Shown here: one piece after another, positions 9,414-17,952 of the stretch
Position numbering within the stretch: the stretch's first letter is position 1
Layout of the letters: each line of letters opens with the position of its first letter
From: an uncultured Eubacteriales bacterium
Lineage (GTDB): Bacteria; Bacillota; Clostridia; Christensenellales; Aristaeellaceae
NCBI GenBank assembly: GCA_902760595.1
Contig: CACWHI010000001.1
Span: forward strand, 215,052-279,051
DNA: 64,000 bases
Direction of reading: 5' to 3'
The notes under the pieces: model-generated
Databases searched by the model: none
What the model was told of the DNA's origin: nothing
Seen by the model: only the letters and a program-made list of their open reading frames with translations
Made by a program: the position numbers and the translations under genes

Positions 9414-10463
9414 TTATTCGTTCGTCTGCTCAGACGGCTCCTCATCCTCGTCATCGTCCGTCTCTTCGGATAGACCGCGGTTGATGCGGACGCCTTCGAT
9501 CTTGCTGTTGATGAAGCGGTCAAAGACGGAATTGGTAAAGCTGGCAAAGATGAAGCGTGACAGCGCAATGCCGCAGATGATGTAGTAGGCGCTGATGGCG
9601 AGGATCGCGTACATGCCGACCCCGGTGAAGAGGATCAGAAGCGCGCAGATGGCGACAGGAACCAGGCATACCAGCCGGAAACCGAGGGTCTGAGGCAGCC
9701 TGCCGACGCCGAGCATCAGGCCGTTTTTAACGAGCTGCCCGAAGGTCATTTTGTAGCTGACCATCAGCGGGTAGAAGAACACCAGGCCGAGCCACCACAC
9801 GAATCCCAAGAGCATCACCAGCATCTGCGGGACCATGAAGATCACGCTCCGCTGCGCCATTTCACCGTAAAAGTGATAGCATACATACATGATCGCAGGG
9901 AAAACGGAGGTGATCGCGGAGATACCGAGCGCCTGCTTCCAATTGTCCTTGACGGCGTCCTTGAAATCGCTCCAGATGAAGGCGTGCTCGTCGCGCGCCC
10001 AGTTCCGGCAGACGTAGGCGATACCGGCTTCCACGGGGCCAGTGATCAGAATAGCTGGGATCAGGAACAGAACGACGCTCCAGAGGCATGCCTGGGTCAG
10101 CTCACGGGAATAGCGGCCGAGCTCGAAGACGCCGTCGACGGTATACTTGTTATAAACCTCGACGATGGCCGGCGTGAACATTTCGTCAGTAATTTCCGTA
10201 CCGTTGAGCAGGGCATCCTGGTAAGAGATCGCGTTGCTCCAGCTGGAAAGCAGGTTCATGACGTTGATCAGGATCACCAGCAGGTACGGCAGAAACGCGA
10301 CCAGGGTCATCAGGTTCAGCCGCGTCAGGGCGGAAAAACGGACGCGGAGCATGGCCCAGAACAGTTCCCACCGGTTCTTGGGCAGATCGTCGGGCGTAAA
10401 GTCACCCTTTCCGCTCTTGCCGTAAAAGTAGCCGTTCATCAGTTTACCAAACATCAGTGACAT
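9414..10463 (-). CDS. Polytopic membrane protein (YesL/DUF624-like)
   Basis: 349 residues. At least five hydrophobic helices are visible: around residues 49-70, 125-148, 178-200, 209-235 and 250-295. The early motif with ELFWAMLRVRF and the later SDFKDAVKDNWKQALG followed by a hydrophobic stretch resemble the YesL/DUF624 membrane family of Firmicutes, whose function is not established. The C-terminal tail is strongly acidic (many D/E). It lies between the PilT-like ATPase gene and the methyltransferase gene. Confidence 0.75.
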   Translation of the reverse strand: MSLMFGKLMNGYFYGKSGKGDFTPDDLPKNRWELFWAMLRVRFSALTRLNLMTLVAFLPYLLVILINVMNLLSSWSNAISYQDALLNGTEITDEMFTPAIVEVYNKYTVDGVFELGRYSRELTQACLWSVVLFLIPAILITGPVEAGIAYVCRNWARDEHAFIWSDFKDAVKDNWKQALGISAITSVFPAIMYVCYHFYGEMAQRSVIFMVPQMLVMLLGFVWWLGLVFFYPLMVSYKMTFGQLVKNGLMLGVGRLPQTLGFRLVCLVPVAICALLILFTGVGMYAILAISAYYIICGIALSRFIFASFTNSVFDRFINSKIEGVRINRGLSEETDDDEDEEPSEQTNE

Positions 10464-10510
10464 CTCCTGAAGAAAGATTATTCAAGCGCCGGACGCAGCG
10501 CGGCCGCGCA

Positions 10511-11560
10511 TCAGATACGCTTGGAAAGCGTCTCCGGATTCGCTGAATGCAGCAGCGCGATATCCCGGCTGATCTTCTTTTCGCGCACCAGGCGCATCAG
10601 CTCGTTGTCCATGGAGATCATGTTTTTGTCGCTTCCGCCATAGATCACATTGTCGATCTGGTGGGTGCGGCCGTCGCGGATCATATTCTGGATGGCGGCA
10701 TTGACGGTCATGACCTCAAACACGGGGGTGCGTCCGCCGTCAAGCGTCGGCACGAGCCGCTGAGAAACCACAGCTTTCAGTACCATCGAGAGCTGTACGC
10801 GGATCTGCGCCTGCTGCTCCGCCGGAAAGGTATCGATGATGCGGTCCACGGTCTTGGCGGCGCCGATGGTGTGCAGGGAGCTGAGCAGAAGGTGACCGGT
10901 CTCCGCCGCGGTGATCGCTGTGCGGATAGTGTCCAGGTCGCGCATTTCGCCAAGCATGATCACGTCCGGCGCCTGGCGCAGCGCGGCGCGCAGCGCCCGC
11001 GAGAACGTGGACGCGTCATTGGGGACCTCGCGCTGTGATACCAGGGACAGCTTATGGCGGTGCAGGTACTCGATCGGGTCCTCGATCGTGACGATGTGGT
11101 TCTGCCGGGTCGAGTTGATCCGGTCCACCATGCAGGCGAGCGTCGTGGATTTGCCACTGCCGGCAGGCCCCGTGACAAGGATCATGCCGCTGCGCTGCTG
11201 GGCAAGCTCCATGACCAGCGCGGGAATGTGCATGGATTCCGGATCGGGAAGATCGAAATTGACGATCCTGCAGATCGCCGCCGTCGTACCGCGCTGCCGG
11301 TAAGCGTTGCAGCGGAAACGGCTGACGTTCAGGATCGCGAAGGAAAAATCATCGTCACCGTTCTGTCTGAGCAGCTCATAATCGCGGTGCGCCAGGTCAT
11401 ACATGGTCTTGACCAGGGTTTCAGCGGCATTGGGGGAAAGCCGGTCGCCGATCTGCTTCATCTGGCCGGAAACCTTGACTGTTACAGGAGCTCCGGGTAC
11501 GATGAATATATCGGATCCTTCCCAGGATACTGCCTGTTTCAGCAATTCGCTCAGTTCCAT
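10511..11560 (-). CDS. PilT-like type IV pilus/secretion ATPase
   Basis: 349-residue hexameric ATPase of the PilT/PilU branch of the GspE superfamily. Walker A is GPAGSGKST (131-139), the Asp box EDPIEYLH follows, a Walker B-like segment VIMLGEMRD is near residue 203, and the His box ETGHLLLSSLHT is complete. PilT ATPases normally drive pilus retraction. Here it is the only ATPase next to a PilC/GspF platform gene and small pilin-like genes, so it may serve as the sole motor. Its start overlaps the preceding small membrane protein gene by 10 bases. Confidence 0.92.
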   Translation of the reverse strand: MELSELLKQAVSWEGSDIFIVPGAPVTVKVSGQMKQIGDRLSPNAAETLVKTMYDLAHRDYELLRQNGDDDFSFAILNVSRFRCNAYRQRGTTAAICRIVNFDLPDPESMHIPALVMELAQQRSGMILVTGPAGSGKSTTLACMVDRINSTRQNHIVTIEDPIEYLHRHKLSLVSQREVPNDASTFSRALRAALRQAPDVIMLGEMRDLDTIRTAITAAETGHLLLSSLHTIGAAKTVDRIIDTFPAEQQAQIRVQLSMVLKAVVSQRLVPTLDGGRTPVFEVMTVNAAIQNMIRDGRTHQIDNVIYGGSDKNMISMDNELMRLVREKKISRDIALLHSANPETLSKRI

Positions 11561-11994
11561 ATCGTTTCATCTCCGGTTTCGGAGGTCAGGCTGTGAAGCA
11601 GCCACGTGGTGCCTCCGGTACTAAAATCATTGATGTAGAGCCTGCAGCGCAGGGTGCGCGTACCGTCCGTGACAGAATAGCTGAGTTCGTTTCCCTCAAG
11701 CGTTACGTCATCCGGCAGACGCTCTCTGATATGATTCAGATAAGCTTCGTTGGAATCGGCGGTCTGGCGGCATTCAGAGAGGAGCCCGCCGATCTCGGCC
11801 AGCCGCTCCTCGGCTTTCTGATTCAGCGCGTACTGCGCCTGCACGACCTGTATGCTGCGGGCACTGAGGCCGCGGTCGTTCCTCGCGGACAGCAGGGAGA
11901 GCATGCCCAGCACCGTCATGCTGAGAACCACGAAGATCAGAATCAGGGAGGAGGCTCCCGGCCCGAAGGATAAGGCGCTCGTTCTCTTCTTCAT
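11551..11994 (-). CDS. Small bitopic pilin-locus protein
   Basis: 147 residues: a short basic N-terminus, one hydrophobic helix (about 16-38) and an extracytoplasmic domain of about 105 residues. The layout is that of minor pilin or pilus-assembly accessory proteins, but there is no clear prepilin peptidase site with a Glu at position +5. Its ATG overlaps the stop of the upstream gene (ATGA) and its end overlaps the PilT-like gene, so it is translated with them. Exact role unknown. Confidence 0.75.
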   Translation of the reverse strand: MKKRTSALSFGPGASSLILIFVVLSMTVLGMLSLLSARNDRGLSARSIQVVQAQYALNQKAEERLAEIGGLLSECRQTADSNEAYLNHIRERLPDDVTLEGNELSYSVTDGTRTLRCRLYINDFSTGGTTWLLHSLTSETGDETIWN

Positions 11995-12395
11995 GGCGCG
12001 GCCTCCACATATTTTGCGTTGTTCAGGGTGATCAGGTTTTCGTGCGCGGCATTGTCAAAGCTCACGCTGAAGTAGCGCATCGCGCCGGCCTGGGTGGGCT
12101 TCTCGCTGATCATGACCGTGATGGTATTTTTGGAATCATCATCGGCTTTGCTCCAGGTATTCCCGGAAAGGATAAAGCCGTGATCCTTCAGAAACGCTTC
12201 CGGATCATCGGCAGCGTAGAGCTGATCCGTGAGGTTCTGCGCTTCGTTCAGCGTCCCGATCATCTGTCCGGAATCGCGCGACTGCTTTTCTGCCGTCGTG
12301 AAAACCTGCAAAAGCACTGTGGCCGCCAGCATGAAAAACATGATGACGATCAGGAGCTCGACCAGCAGCGCATTGCTGTGATTGCCTGATTTCAT
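11991..12395 (-). CDS. Pilin-like small membrane protein
   Basis: 134 residues with a hydrophobic N-terminal helix (LLVELLIVIMFFMLAATVLL, about 10-29) that includes an E five residues into the segment, much as the E+5 of type IV pilins. The rest is a hydrophilic exposed domain with no cysteines. A canonical AAGGAG site lies before the ATG. It resembles a minor pilin or a TadE-like protein; I see no definite prepilin cleavage glycine right before the helix, so cleavage is uncertain. Confidence 0.75.
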   Translation of the reverse strand: MKSGNHSNALLVELLIVIMFFMLAATVLLQVFTTAEKQSRDSGQMIGTLNEAQNLTDQLYAADDPEAFLKDHGFILSGNTWSKADDDSKNTITVMISEKPTQAGAMRYFSVSFDNAAHENLITLNNAKYVEAAP

Positions 12396-12406
12396 GCTGT
12401 CTCCTT

Positions 12407-12934
12407 TTAGTTTACATAGTCAGAATAGATGGAATGAAGGTAAATGTATACGTCCGTTATTTCGCCGCCTCTGATAAGCTTCGCGTGCATCAGATCGTTT
12501 TCGTCGATATCGAACGTCATGCTGTCGAGAGGGCATACCGTTTCACCGAGGCCGGGCTCGAATCCGACCTCACAATCGACCTCCGCAGTAACGACATATT
12601 CGCGAAGGAAGCCATCATGACAGTAGAGATAGGTCAGCACGCCTTCGCCGTCAAAATACTGCCAGATCTGCAGGAGATCGTTGTTCGGGTCGTTCGAGTC
12701 AACGTTCATGATCAGATACGCGTCCCGCTTGTCAGTGGAACGGATCATGCTGCGCAGATAGGCCGGCGCGATTCTTTCAGTGTTATGGTCCGTTTGCTGC
12801 TGCGCGATATTACGGTAGGCCCGGGTGCCGAGGAGCACCATGGTCGTGGAGAATACGGCGAACATCCCCAGCAGAAGGAAAACGAACAGGCCGGATATAG
12901 AATGATGGACACGGAAATCACGGTGCATGATCAT
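12407..12934 (-). CDS. Pilus-locus protein, DUF4860-like
   Basis: 175 residues with one N-terminal transmembrane helix (about 13-36) and a predicted outside beta-rich domain containing YLIMNVDSNDPNNDLLQIW. Sequence and locus resemble the DUF4860 family found beside clostridial PilT/PilC genes; that is recognition from memory and not a search. It begins with ATGATC overlapping the stop codon of the upstream gene by 4 bases. Function unknown. Confidence 0.72.
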   Translation of the reverse strand: MIMHRDFRVHHSISGLFVFLLLGMFAVFSTTMVLLGTRAYRNIAQQQTDHNTERIAPAYLRSMIRSTDKRDAYLIMNVDSNDPNNDLLQIWQYFDGEGVLTYLYCHDGFLREYVVTAEVDCEVGFEPGLGETVCPLDSMTFDIDENDLMHAKLIRGGEITDVYIYLHSIYSDYVN

Positions 12935-13293
12935 TCCTCCCCTTCCGCTTCGGCATCCTCGACGGGCTCATTCACCGGGTAGAAGCTGCCATAGTTTTCT
13001 GCGTACCGGTCTTCAATGTAAATGTCAGGAATCAGGTTGGAGGCGAACGCTTCCATTGTGACAGCGTACCGGTCACTGTCATAGGCCAGATGATAGTGCT
13101 CACGCAGATACTCCACGTTATCGGGATACGCGCCTTCCACGGCGTAGCAGGTCACGGCGGCCTGCCGGACCGCGTCGCGGACGATCGATGTCTCCTCACG
13201 GTTCTGCACGCTGTCGATCTTGTTAAAGGCGAGGACCGCGCAGCAGACCAGCGCAATGATCAGTATCAGCCTGAAGATATCGCGTAAACTCAT
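12931..13293 (-). CDS. Small pilin-like membrane protein
   Basis: 120 residues: a hydrophobic helix at about residues 7-24, then a mostly helical segment with a single YAVEGAYPDN stretch, reminiscent of the short exposed domain of type II secretion pseudopilins (AVxxYxxxxGxYP pattern). The C-terminus is very acidic. No prepilin peptidase gene is in the window. A GGGGGTAT sequence precedes the ATG by about 6 bases. Confidence 0.74.
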   Translation of the reverse strand: MSLRDIFRLILIIALVCCAVLAFNKIDSVQNREETSIVRDAVRQAAVTCYAVEGAYPDNVEYLREHYHLAYDSDRYAVTMEAFASNLIPDIYIEDRYAENYGSFYPVNEPVEDAEAEGEE

Positions 13294-13327
13294 GCAATAC
13301 CCCCTTTGAAACGGAATGGCAATGTCA

Positions 13328-14380
13328 TCAGAGGCTGGAAAGAATGCCTGCCATAGGCAGCATGACCGTCAGCAGAACAGCGCCGATGACGACCGCCAGC
13401 AGGGCGACCAGCGTAGGCTCAATGATGGAGATCAGGCGGGAGATGTGGTCCTCGACCTGCTCCTCGTAGATCTGGGAAAGCTTGTCGAACACCTGGTCCT
13501 CATGACCGGTCGCGGAGCCCATGCAGATCATCCGCTCGTGCAGCGGCTCGAACAGGTTCGTCTCGGCCACCGCGTCCGCAAAGGCTTTGCCTTCCTCCAG
13601 CGATGTCCGGATCTTTTCCACTTCCGCGGCGGCATCCTTGTCGGACAGGACCTTCGCGGTCATCTCGAGGGCTTCGCCGGTCGGGAAACCGCTGGAAAGC
13701 ATCATGGACAGGACGCTGGAGACGCGGGATGCGGACAGACGCCGGTTAAGGCGATGTATCACGGGAATTTTTTGGATGATCGCCTTTACCTTGCCGCTGT
13801 ACCTGGTGCGGGACAGGATCAGTGCCGCGATCACGGCAATCACGATCACGGCGACAAGCACCAGGATGATCCAGCCGAAGTTGGAGCCGAGGCGCATCAT
13901 GCGCGTGCTCGCCTCGGACATGCCAATGCCCATGGAACTCAAGACACGCTGGAATACCGGCAGCACGCGCCACAGCAGGATCAGCACGATCAGGACCAGC
14001 ATGACTCCGAGGACCAGGGGATAGGTGATTGCTCCTGCGACGGAAGAGCGTATGCGGTCCTCGCGGGCGTAATACGCTTCCAGGCCGCGCATGACCTTTT
14101 CGAGGTGGCCGGATCTTTCACCGATGCCCACCATCTCGACCAGGTAATCCGGCCAGCGGGGATCCGCCTTCAAGGCCTCGTACAGGGAGCCTGTCTCGGT
14201 CACGCGTTTGCTGGCCGTTTTGAAAACATCCCCGTTTTCACCCGTCTGCTCGGCCGCGCCGGCGAGGGTCTCCATGCCGTCGTACAGCGGAAGGCCGGCT
14301 TCGAGTATCAGAGCGACCTGACCGCAGAAGCTGCTCAGCTCCGCGGAGGTGAGTCCATTCTTTACTGTGTTTTTGCTCAT
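13328..14380 (-). CDS. PilC/GspF-family inner-membrane platform protein
   Basis: 350 residues from the ATG at 14380, chosen because an AGAGGAG lies 11 bases upstream; a TTG seven codons further out overlaps that site. The protein shows the duplicated GspF/PilC layout: two helical cytoplasmic domains (about 15-110 and 205-300) separated by transmembrane segments near 140-162 and 180-205, with a last helix at the C-terminus (LLAVVIGAVLLTVMLPM). PilC organises the ATPase and pilins in type IV pili and type II secretion. It heads the pilus genes that follow on this strand. Confidence 0.92.
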   Translation of the reverse strand: MSKNTVKNGLTSAELSSFCGQVALILEAGLPLYDGMETLAGAAEQTGENGDVFKTASKRVTETGSLYEALKADPRWPDYLVEMVGIGERSGHLEKVMRGLEAYYAREDRIRSSVAGAITYPLVLGVMLVLIVLILLWRVLPVFQRVLSSMGIGMSEASTRMMRLGSNFGWIILVLVAVIVIAVIAALILSRTRYSGKVKAIIQKIPVIHRLNRRLSASRVSSVLSMMLSSGFPTGEALEMTAKVLSDKDAAAEVEKIRTSLEEGKAFADAVAETNLFEPLHERMICMGSATGHEDQVFDKLSQIYEEQVEDHISRLISIIEPTLVALLAVVIGAVLLTVMLPMAGILSSL

Positions 14381-14433
14381 GCCCTGTCTAACTCCTCTCA
14401 ACTCAATTAAAAAGTGAAAACTACCGCAGCGCG

Positions 14434-15249
14434 TCAGTAGAACCGCTCGACTGAATAGGTCTTGGTCTTGTTGATGGCGTTCAGCGCCGCTGTCGGATCG
14501 TAAAAGACCTCTTTATCATTGATGATCGAAACTGTCCAGGCGTGATACTGCTTGCCGGCATAACCGATCATCAGCTTGGAAGGGATGCCCTGGGACCGCA
14601 GCATGGCGATCATGATGGCTGAAAGGTCCTGACAGACCCCCATGCCTTTGGAATAGCAGCCGTCGATGTCCGGCAGCACGCCTGCTTTGACTGTAGCTGC
14701 CTTCACATAGTCGTATACGAACGTCGTTTTCATGTAAGAGCACACGGCGTCGAAGGCTTCCTTTTCCGTTTTGCCTTCTCCCAGTTTGTCCGCCTGCAAT
14801 ATGGCCTTGGACTCGGCGGTATAATTCACATACTGGTTTGGGTACAGGAAGGGGCCGTTCGGGTCGCTGAGCTTGACATTCACTGTGATCTTTCCGGCGG
14901 CTGAGTATTTTTTTCCGGAGATGTTCTCGTACAGGGAAATCGCGTATTTCCCATCGCCGAGCTGAAAGGGGAAGACCTCGTACTCCGCGGCGCCGTTCAG
15001 GTCATAGGTGAGGCTGACGTCGCCCTTGACCACGCGCATTTTCATTTTCTTGCTGGTCTTCTTGGAAACGCTGGCGAGAAAATACCCTTCCTTCGTGTGG
15101 TTCGCGTCTACGCGCAGCTTGCCGTTCGTTTTGGGCGATTTGGGAGCTGCCGGATATTTCGCTTCGGAAAGGACCGCGTGAGAAAGACAAAGGCAAAGAA
15201 CGGATATCAGCAGGATCAATGGTATAGTGAAACGCGCTGTTTTCAACAC
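14434..15249 (-). CDS. Secreted transglutaminase-like (papain-fold) protein
   Basis: 271 residues from a GTG at 15249 (a TTG at 15246 is possible); AAAGGAGG lies 6 bases upstream, while the ATG nine codons further out overlaps this site and is less likely. A hydrophobic signal or anchor segment is at the N-terminus. The last third carries the transglutaminase core triad: Cys in GVCQDLSA, His in QYHAWTV and Asp in FYDPTAAL. Such proteins act on cell-surface proteins or peptidoglycan as proteases or cross-linkers. It is the first gene after a strong minus-strand promoter and precedes the PilC gene. Confidence 0.88.
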   Translation of the reverse strand: MLKTARFTIPLILLISVLCLCLSHAVLSEAKYPAAPKSPKTNGKLRVDANHTKEGYFLASVSKKTSKKMKMRVVKGDVSLTYDLNGAAEYEVFPFQLGDGKYAISLYENISGKKYSAAGKITVNVKLSDPNGPFLYPNQYVNYTAESKAILQADKLGEGKTEKEAFDAVCSYMKTTFVYDYVKAATVKAGVLPDIDGCYSKGMGVCQDLSAIMIAMLRSQGIPSKLMIGYAGKQYHAWTVSIINDKEVFYDPTAALNAINKTKTYSVERFY

Positions 15250-15312
15250 CTGCTTCCTCCTTTCTGTATACCGCATGGACCGCTGCTTCGGCGATTGTTT
15301 TGCGACTTATCA

Positions 15313-15341
15313 ATTATATCTGAGAGAGTGCGAAAATACAA
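15313..15341 (-). promoter_or_regulatory. Sigma-A-type promoter of the transglutaminase/pilus operon
   Basis: Read on the minus strand: TTGTAT (15341-15336), exactly 17 bases, then a perfect TATAAT (15318-15313). The start site would fall near 15306, about 57 bases before the GTG of the transglutaminase-like gene. No further good promoter was noticed before 772, so this may drive a very long transcript. Confidence 0.72.
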
Positions 15342-15390
15342 GACTTTTTCGTCATGTTTTACTTTTTTCCTGCGGGAACGCGCGGAGTGA

Positions 15391-15419
15391 TTGTATTTTG
15401 CGGGACGATGTGATAGGAT
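15391..15419 (+). promoter_or_regulatory. Candidate purB promoter (extended -10)
   Basis: TTGTAT at 15391-15396, 17 bases, then TAGGAT at 15414-15419 with a TGn extension (TGA at 15411-15413). The start would lie near 15426, ahead of the GGAGG of purB at 15436. It is divergent from the pilus-operon promoter about 50 bases away. Confidence 0.5.
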
Positions 15420-15447
15420 GGTGAAGACTAATGATGGAGGTGCCGCT

Positions 15448-16881
15448 ATGTCTGCCGAAAAATACGTATCTCCGCTCTCGCAGCGCTATGCCAGCAGTGA
15501 TATGCAGAAGCTGTTCTCGGAGGCGCACCGCGCCCGTCTCTGGCGGCAATTATGGGTGATACTGGCTCAGACGGAGCATGACCTCGGTCTGCCGGTATCT
15601 CAGGAGCAGGTCGATGAACTCAGAAGCCATACGGACGACGTTGACCTGGAGCGCTGCCATGAGTACGAGGCTGCCGTGAGGCACGACGTGATGGCCCACA
15701 TCAAGGCTTACGCGGATGTGTGCCCGAAAGCGGCGCCCATCATCCATCTGGGCGCGACGAGCTGCTACGTCGGAGATAACAGCGACATGATGATCTATCG
15801 GGATGCGATCCGCCTGCTGCAGGCTCGTATCGTGCATGTGCTGCGGAATCTCTCGGCATTCGCCAAGGCCTGGGCCGGACTTCCGACGCTGGCGTATACG
15901 CATTTTCAGCCCGCTCAGCCAACGACTGTCGGCAAACGCGCCACGCTGTGGATGCAGGACCTGGTATACGACCTTGAGGAACTCGATTTCATCTGCAGCA
16001 ATTTGAGGCCGCTCGGGTGCAAAGGCACCACGGGCACACAGGCAAGCTTTCTGGAGCTCTTTCACGGCGATGAAAACAAGGTCTTTGAGCTGGATCGCCG
16101 GATCGTCAGGACGATGGGCTTTGAAAAGGGAACTGCCGTATCCGGACAGACCTATTCGAGAAAGCAGGACGCGCGTATCCTTAACGCGCTGGCTCAGCTC
16201 GGCGCGTCTGCCCAGAAATTTGCTACTGATCTGAGATTGCTTCAGCATGAAAAGGAGATCGAAGAACCCTTCGAGGCTTCACAGGTGGGCTCGTCCGCGA
16301 TGCCGTACAAGCGCAATCCGATGCGGGCTGAACGTATGACCGGCCTGGCACGGTATTTGATCAACAACGCCCAGAATGCCCTGACGACCGCGGCGGAGCA
16401 GTGGCTGGAGCGAAGCCTGGACGACAGCGCCAACCGGCGCCTCAGTATGGCGGAAGGGTTCCTGTGCGCGGACGGACTGCTGATGCTGTACGAAAACGTG
16501 ACCTCCAACCTGACAGTCAATCCCAAGGTCATAGAAAAGCATCTGTATGCGGAGCTTCCCTTTATGGCTTCTGAAAACATCCTGATGAAAGCCGTGGAGC
16601 AGGGCGGCGACCGGCAGTTGCTCCATGAAAAGATCCGAGTGGCTTCCATGGCGGCCGGGAAAAGGGTCAAGCAGGAAGGCGCTGAATGCGACCTGCTGGA
16701 CAGGCTGGCGGATGATCCGGATTTCCCGCTGTCGCATGAGGAGATCAAGCGGCAGCTGAATGCCGCTGAATACACGGGCATGGCGCGAAAACAGACCGAA
16801 GTATTTATTGATACAGTTGTCCGCGGGATCCTGGACGAGCACGCCGAGCTTCCTCAGACGGCCGGAGAGATCAGATTATAA
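15448..16881 (+). CDS. purB: Adenylosuccinate lyase
   Basis: 477 residues from the ATG at 15448, which has GGAGG 7 bases upstream; longer in-frame starts lie in the promoter. The fumarase/aspartase superfamily signature SSAMPYKRNP is near residue 285, and the THFQPAQPTT segment near residue 155 is the family's catalytic-His region. The enzyme removes fumarate from SAICAR and from adenylosuccinate in purine and AMP synthesis. It stands apart from other purine genes. The next gene begins 11 bases after its stop and may be co-transcribed. Confidence 0.95.
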   Translation: MSAEKYVSPLSQRYASSDMQKLFSEAHRARLWRQLWVILAQTEHDLGLPVSQEQVDELRSHTDDVDLERCHEYEAAVRHDVMAHIKAYADVCPKAAPIIHLGATSCYVGDNSDMMIYRDAIRLLQARIVHVLRNLSAFAKAWAGLPTLAYTHFQPAQPTTVGKRATLWMQDLVYDLEELDFICSNLRPLGCKGTTGTQASFLELFHGDENKVFELDRRIVRTMGFEKGTAVSGQTYSRKQDARILNALAQLGASAQKFATDLRLLQHEKEIEEPFEASQVGSSAMPYKRNPMRAERMTGLARYLINNAQNALTTAAEQWLERSLDDSANRRLSMAEGFLCADGLLMLYENVTSNLTVNPKVIEKHLYAELPFMASENILMKAVEQGGDRQLLHEKIRVASMAAGKRVKQEGAECDLLDRLADDPDFPLSHEEIKRQLNAAEYTGMARKQTEVFIDTVVRGILDEHAELPQTAGEIRL

Positions 16882-16892
16882 GGTGCTGACAT

Positions 16893-17951
16893 ATGGTGCA
16901 AATGGAATCTACGCTGCGGGATCTGGTGATCAGATATCACCAGGCCGGGTATTTCCCTTCCGCGGCGGTACGCGTCTTCAATGAAACCGAAACATTAGCG
17001 GAAGTATACGTTGGTGAAGCAAAGAAGGACTCACTGTTTGACGTGGCTTCACTGACCAAAATCGCGACTGCGACCCAGGTATTGCAGCTGATCTCTGAAA
17101 ACGTGGTCAGCCTGGATGACGAAATCTCCCAACATTTCGACGAAATCAGACAGTTGTCCTGGCTGGAAGAACGATTCCGCGGGATCACGGTACGCAGGCT
17201 GCTGACGCATACATCCTCGTTGCCTGCCTGGTATCCTTTTTACGCCTGGCAGGGGGAGGATTTCTGGACAGCACTGCAGTCCGCGCTCAGGAACCAGCTG
17301 CCGACAGCTGGCACTGTCTATTCGGATATCAACTTCATCCTGCTTGGCAGGCTCGTTGAGCGGAAGCGTGGCGTGCCGCTCAAGCAGTGCCTGAAGATGT
17401 ATCTGACCGCGCCTTTGGGTGTCGAAAACGAAATGCTGTATCTGCCTGCTGTATCCGATTCGTCGCAGATCATTCCATCCTGCTATGATAACCGAATCGA
17501 AGAGCGCATGTGCGCTGACAGGGGCATCCGCTTTGAGCGTTGGCGGAGACATGGCACGGCAGTGATCGGAACGGTCAACGACGGAAATTGCCATTACTAT
17601 TTTCATGACGTCAGCGGACATGCGGGCATCTTTGCCACGGCCGGCGCCTATGAAAAGCTGTGCCAGCTGTATATGAATACAAAGAACGAGCTGCTGATCG
17701 ACGCGCAGAAAACCCAGCCCGGCTGTCAGGACAGGGGGCTGGGCTTCGAAACGGGAACGGCATACCCGCATGGCTGCGGCCATAACGGCTTTACCGGAAC
17801 AAGCATCTATTTTTCGAGAGAATATAATATCGGTGCCGTGGCCATGACGAATCGACTGTTTTATCCGGAGCCGTCGAACCGCGGGATGGGTGAATTCCGG
17901 CGGGCGCTTCATGAAATGGCGTTTTCTGTCGCCCTGGTGATGAGACGGTGA
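16893..17951 (+). CDS. Serine hydrolase of the beta-lactamase/PBP4* family
   Basis: 352 residues without a clear signal peptide. The active-site SxxK is SLTK (about residue 51-54, in FDVASLTKIATATQ), and the Y-x-N equivalent is YSDIN near residue 145; a later GFTGTSIY-like segment is the third motif position. The family includes class C beta-lactamases, D-amino-acid peptidases and esterases. Right beside it on the other strand are murK and murQ, so a role in trimming or recycling of cell-wall muropeptides is reasonable but inferred. Stops are convergent with one base between them. Confidence 0.88.
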   Translation: MVQMESTLRDLVIRYHQAGYFPSAAVRVFNETETLAEVYVGEAKKDSLFDVASLTKIATATQVLQLISENVVSLDDEISQHFDEIRQLSWLEERFRGITVRRLLTHTSSLPAWYPFYAWQGEDFWTALQSALRNQLPTAGTVYSDINFILLGRLVERKRGVPLKQCLKMYLTAPLGVENEMLYLPAVSDSSQIIPSCYDNRIEERMCADRGIRFERWRRHGTAVIGTVNDGNCHYYFHDVSGHAGIFATAGAYEKLCQLYMNTKNELLIDAQKTQPGCQDRGLGFETGTAYPHGCGHNGFTGTSIYFSREYNIGAVAMTNRLFYPEPSNRGMGEFRRALHEMAFSVALVMRR

Positions 17952-17952
17952 A

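Noticed and set aside
13316..14410. 364-codon plus-strand frame over the PilC gene
   Set aside because: Antisense shadow, rich in H/Q/D with no fold; PilC is clear on the other strand.
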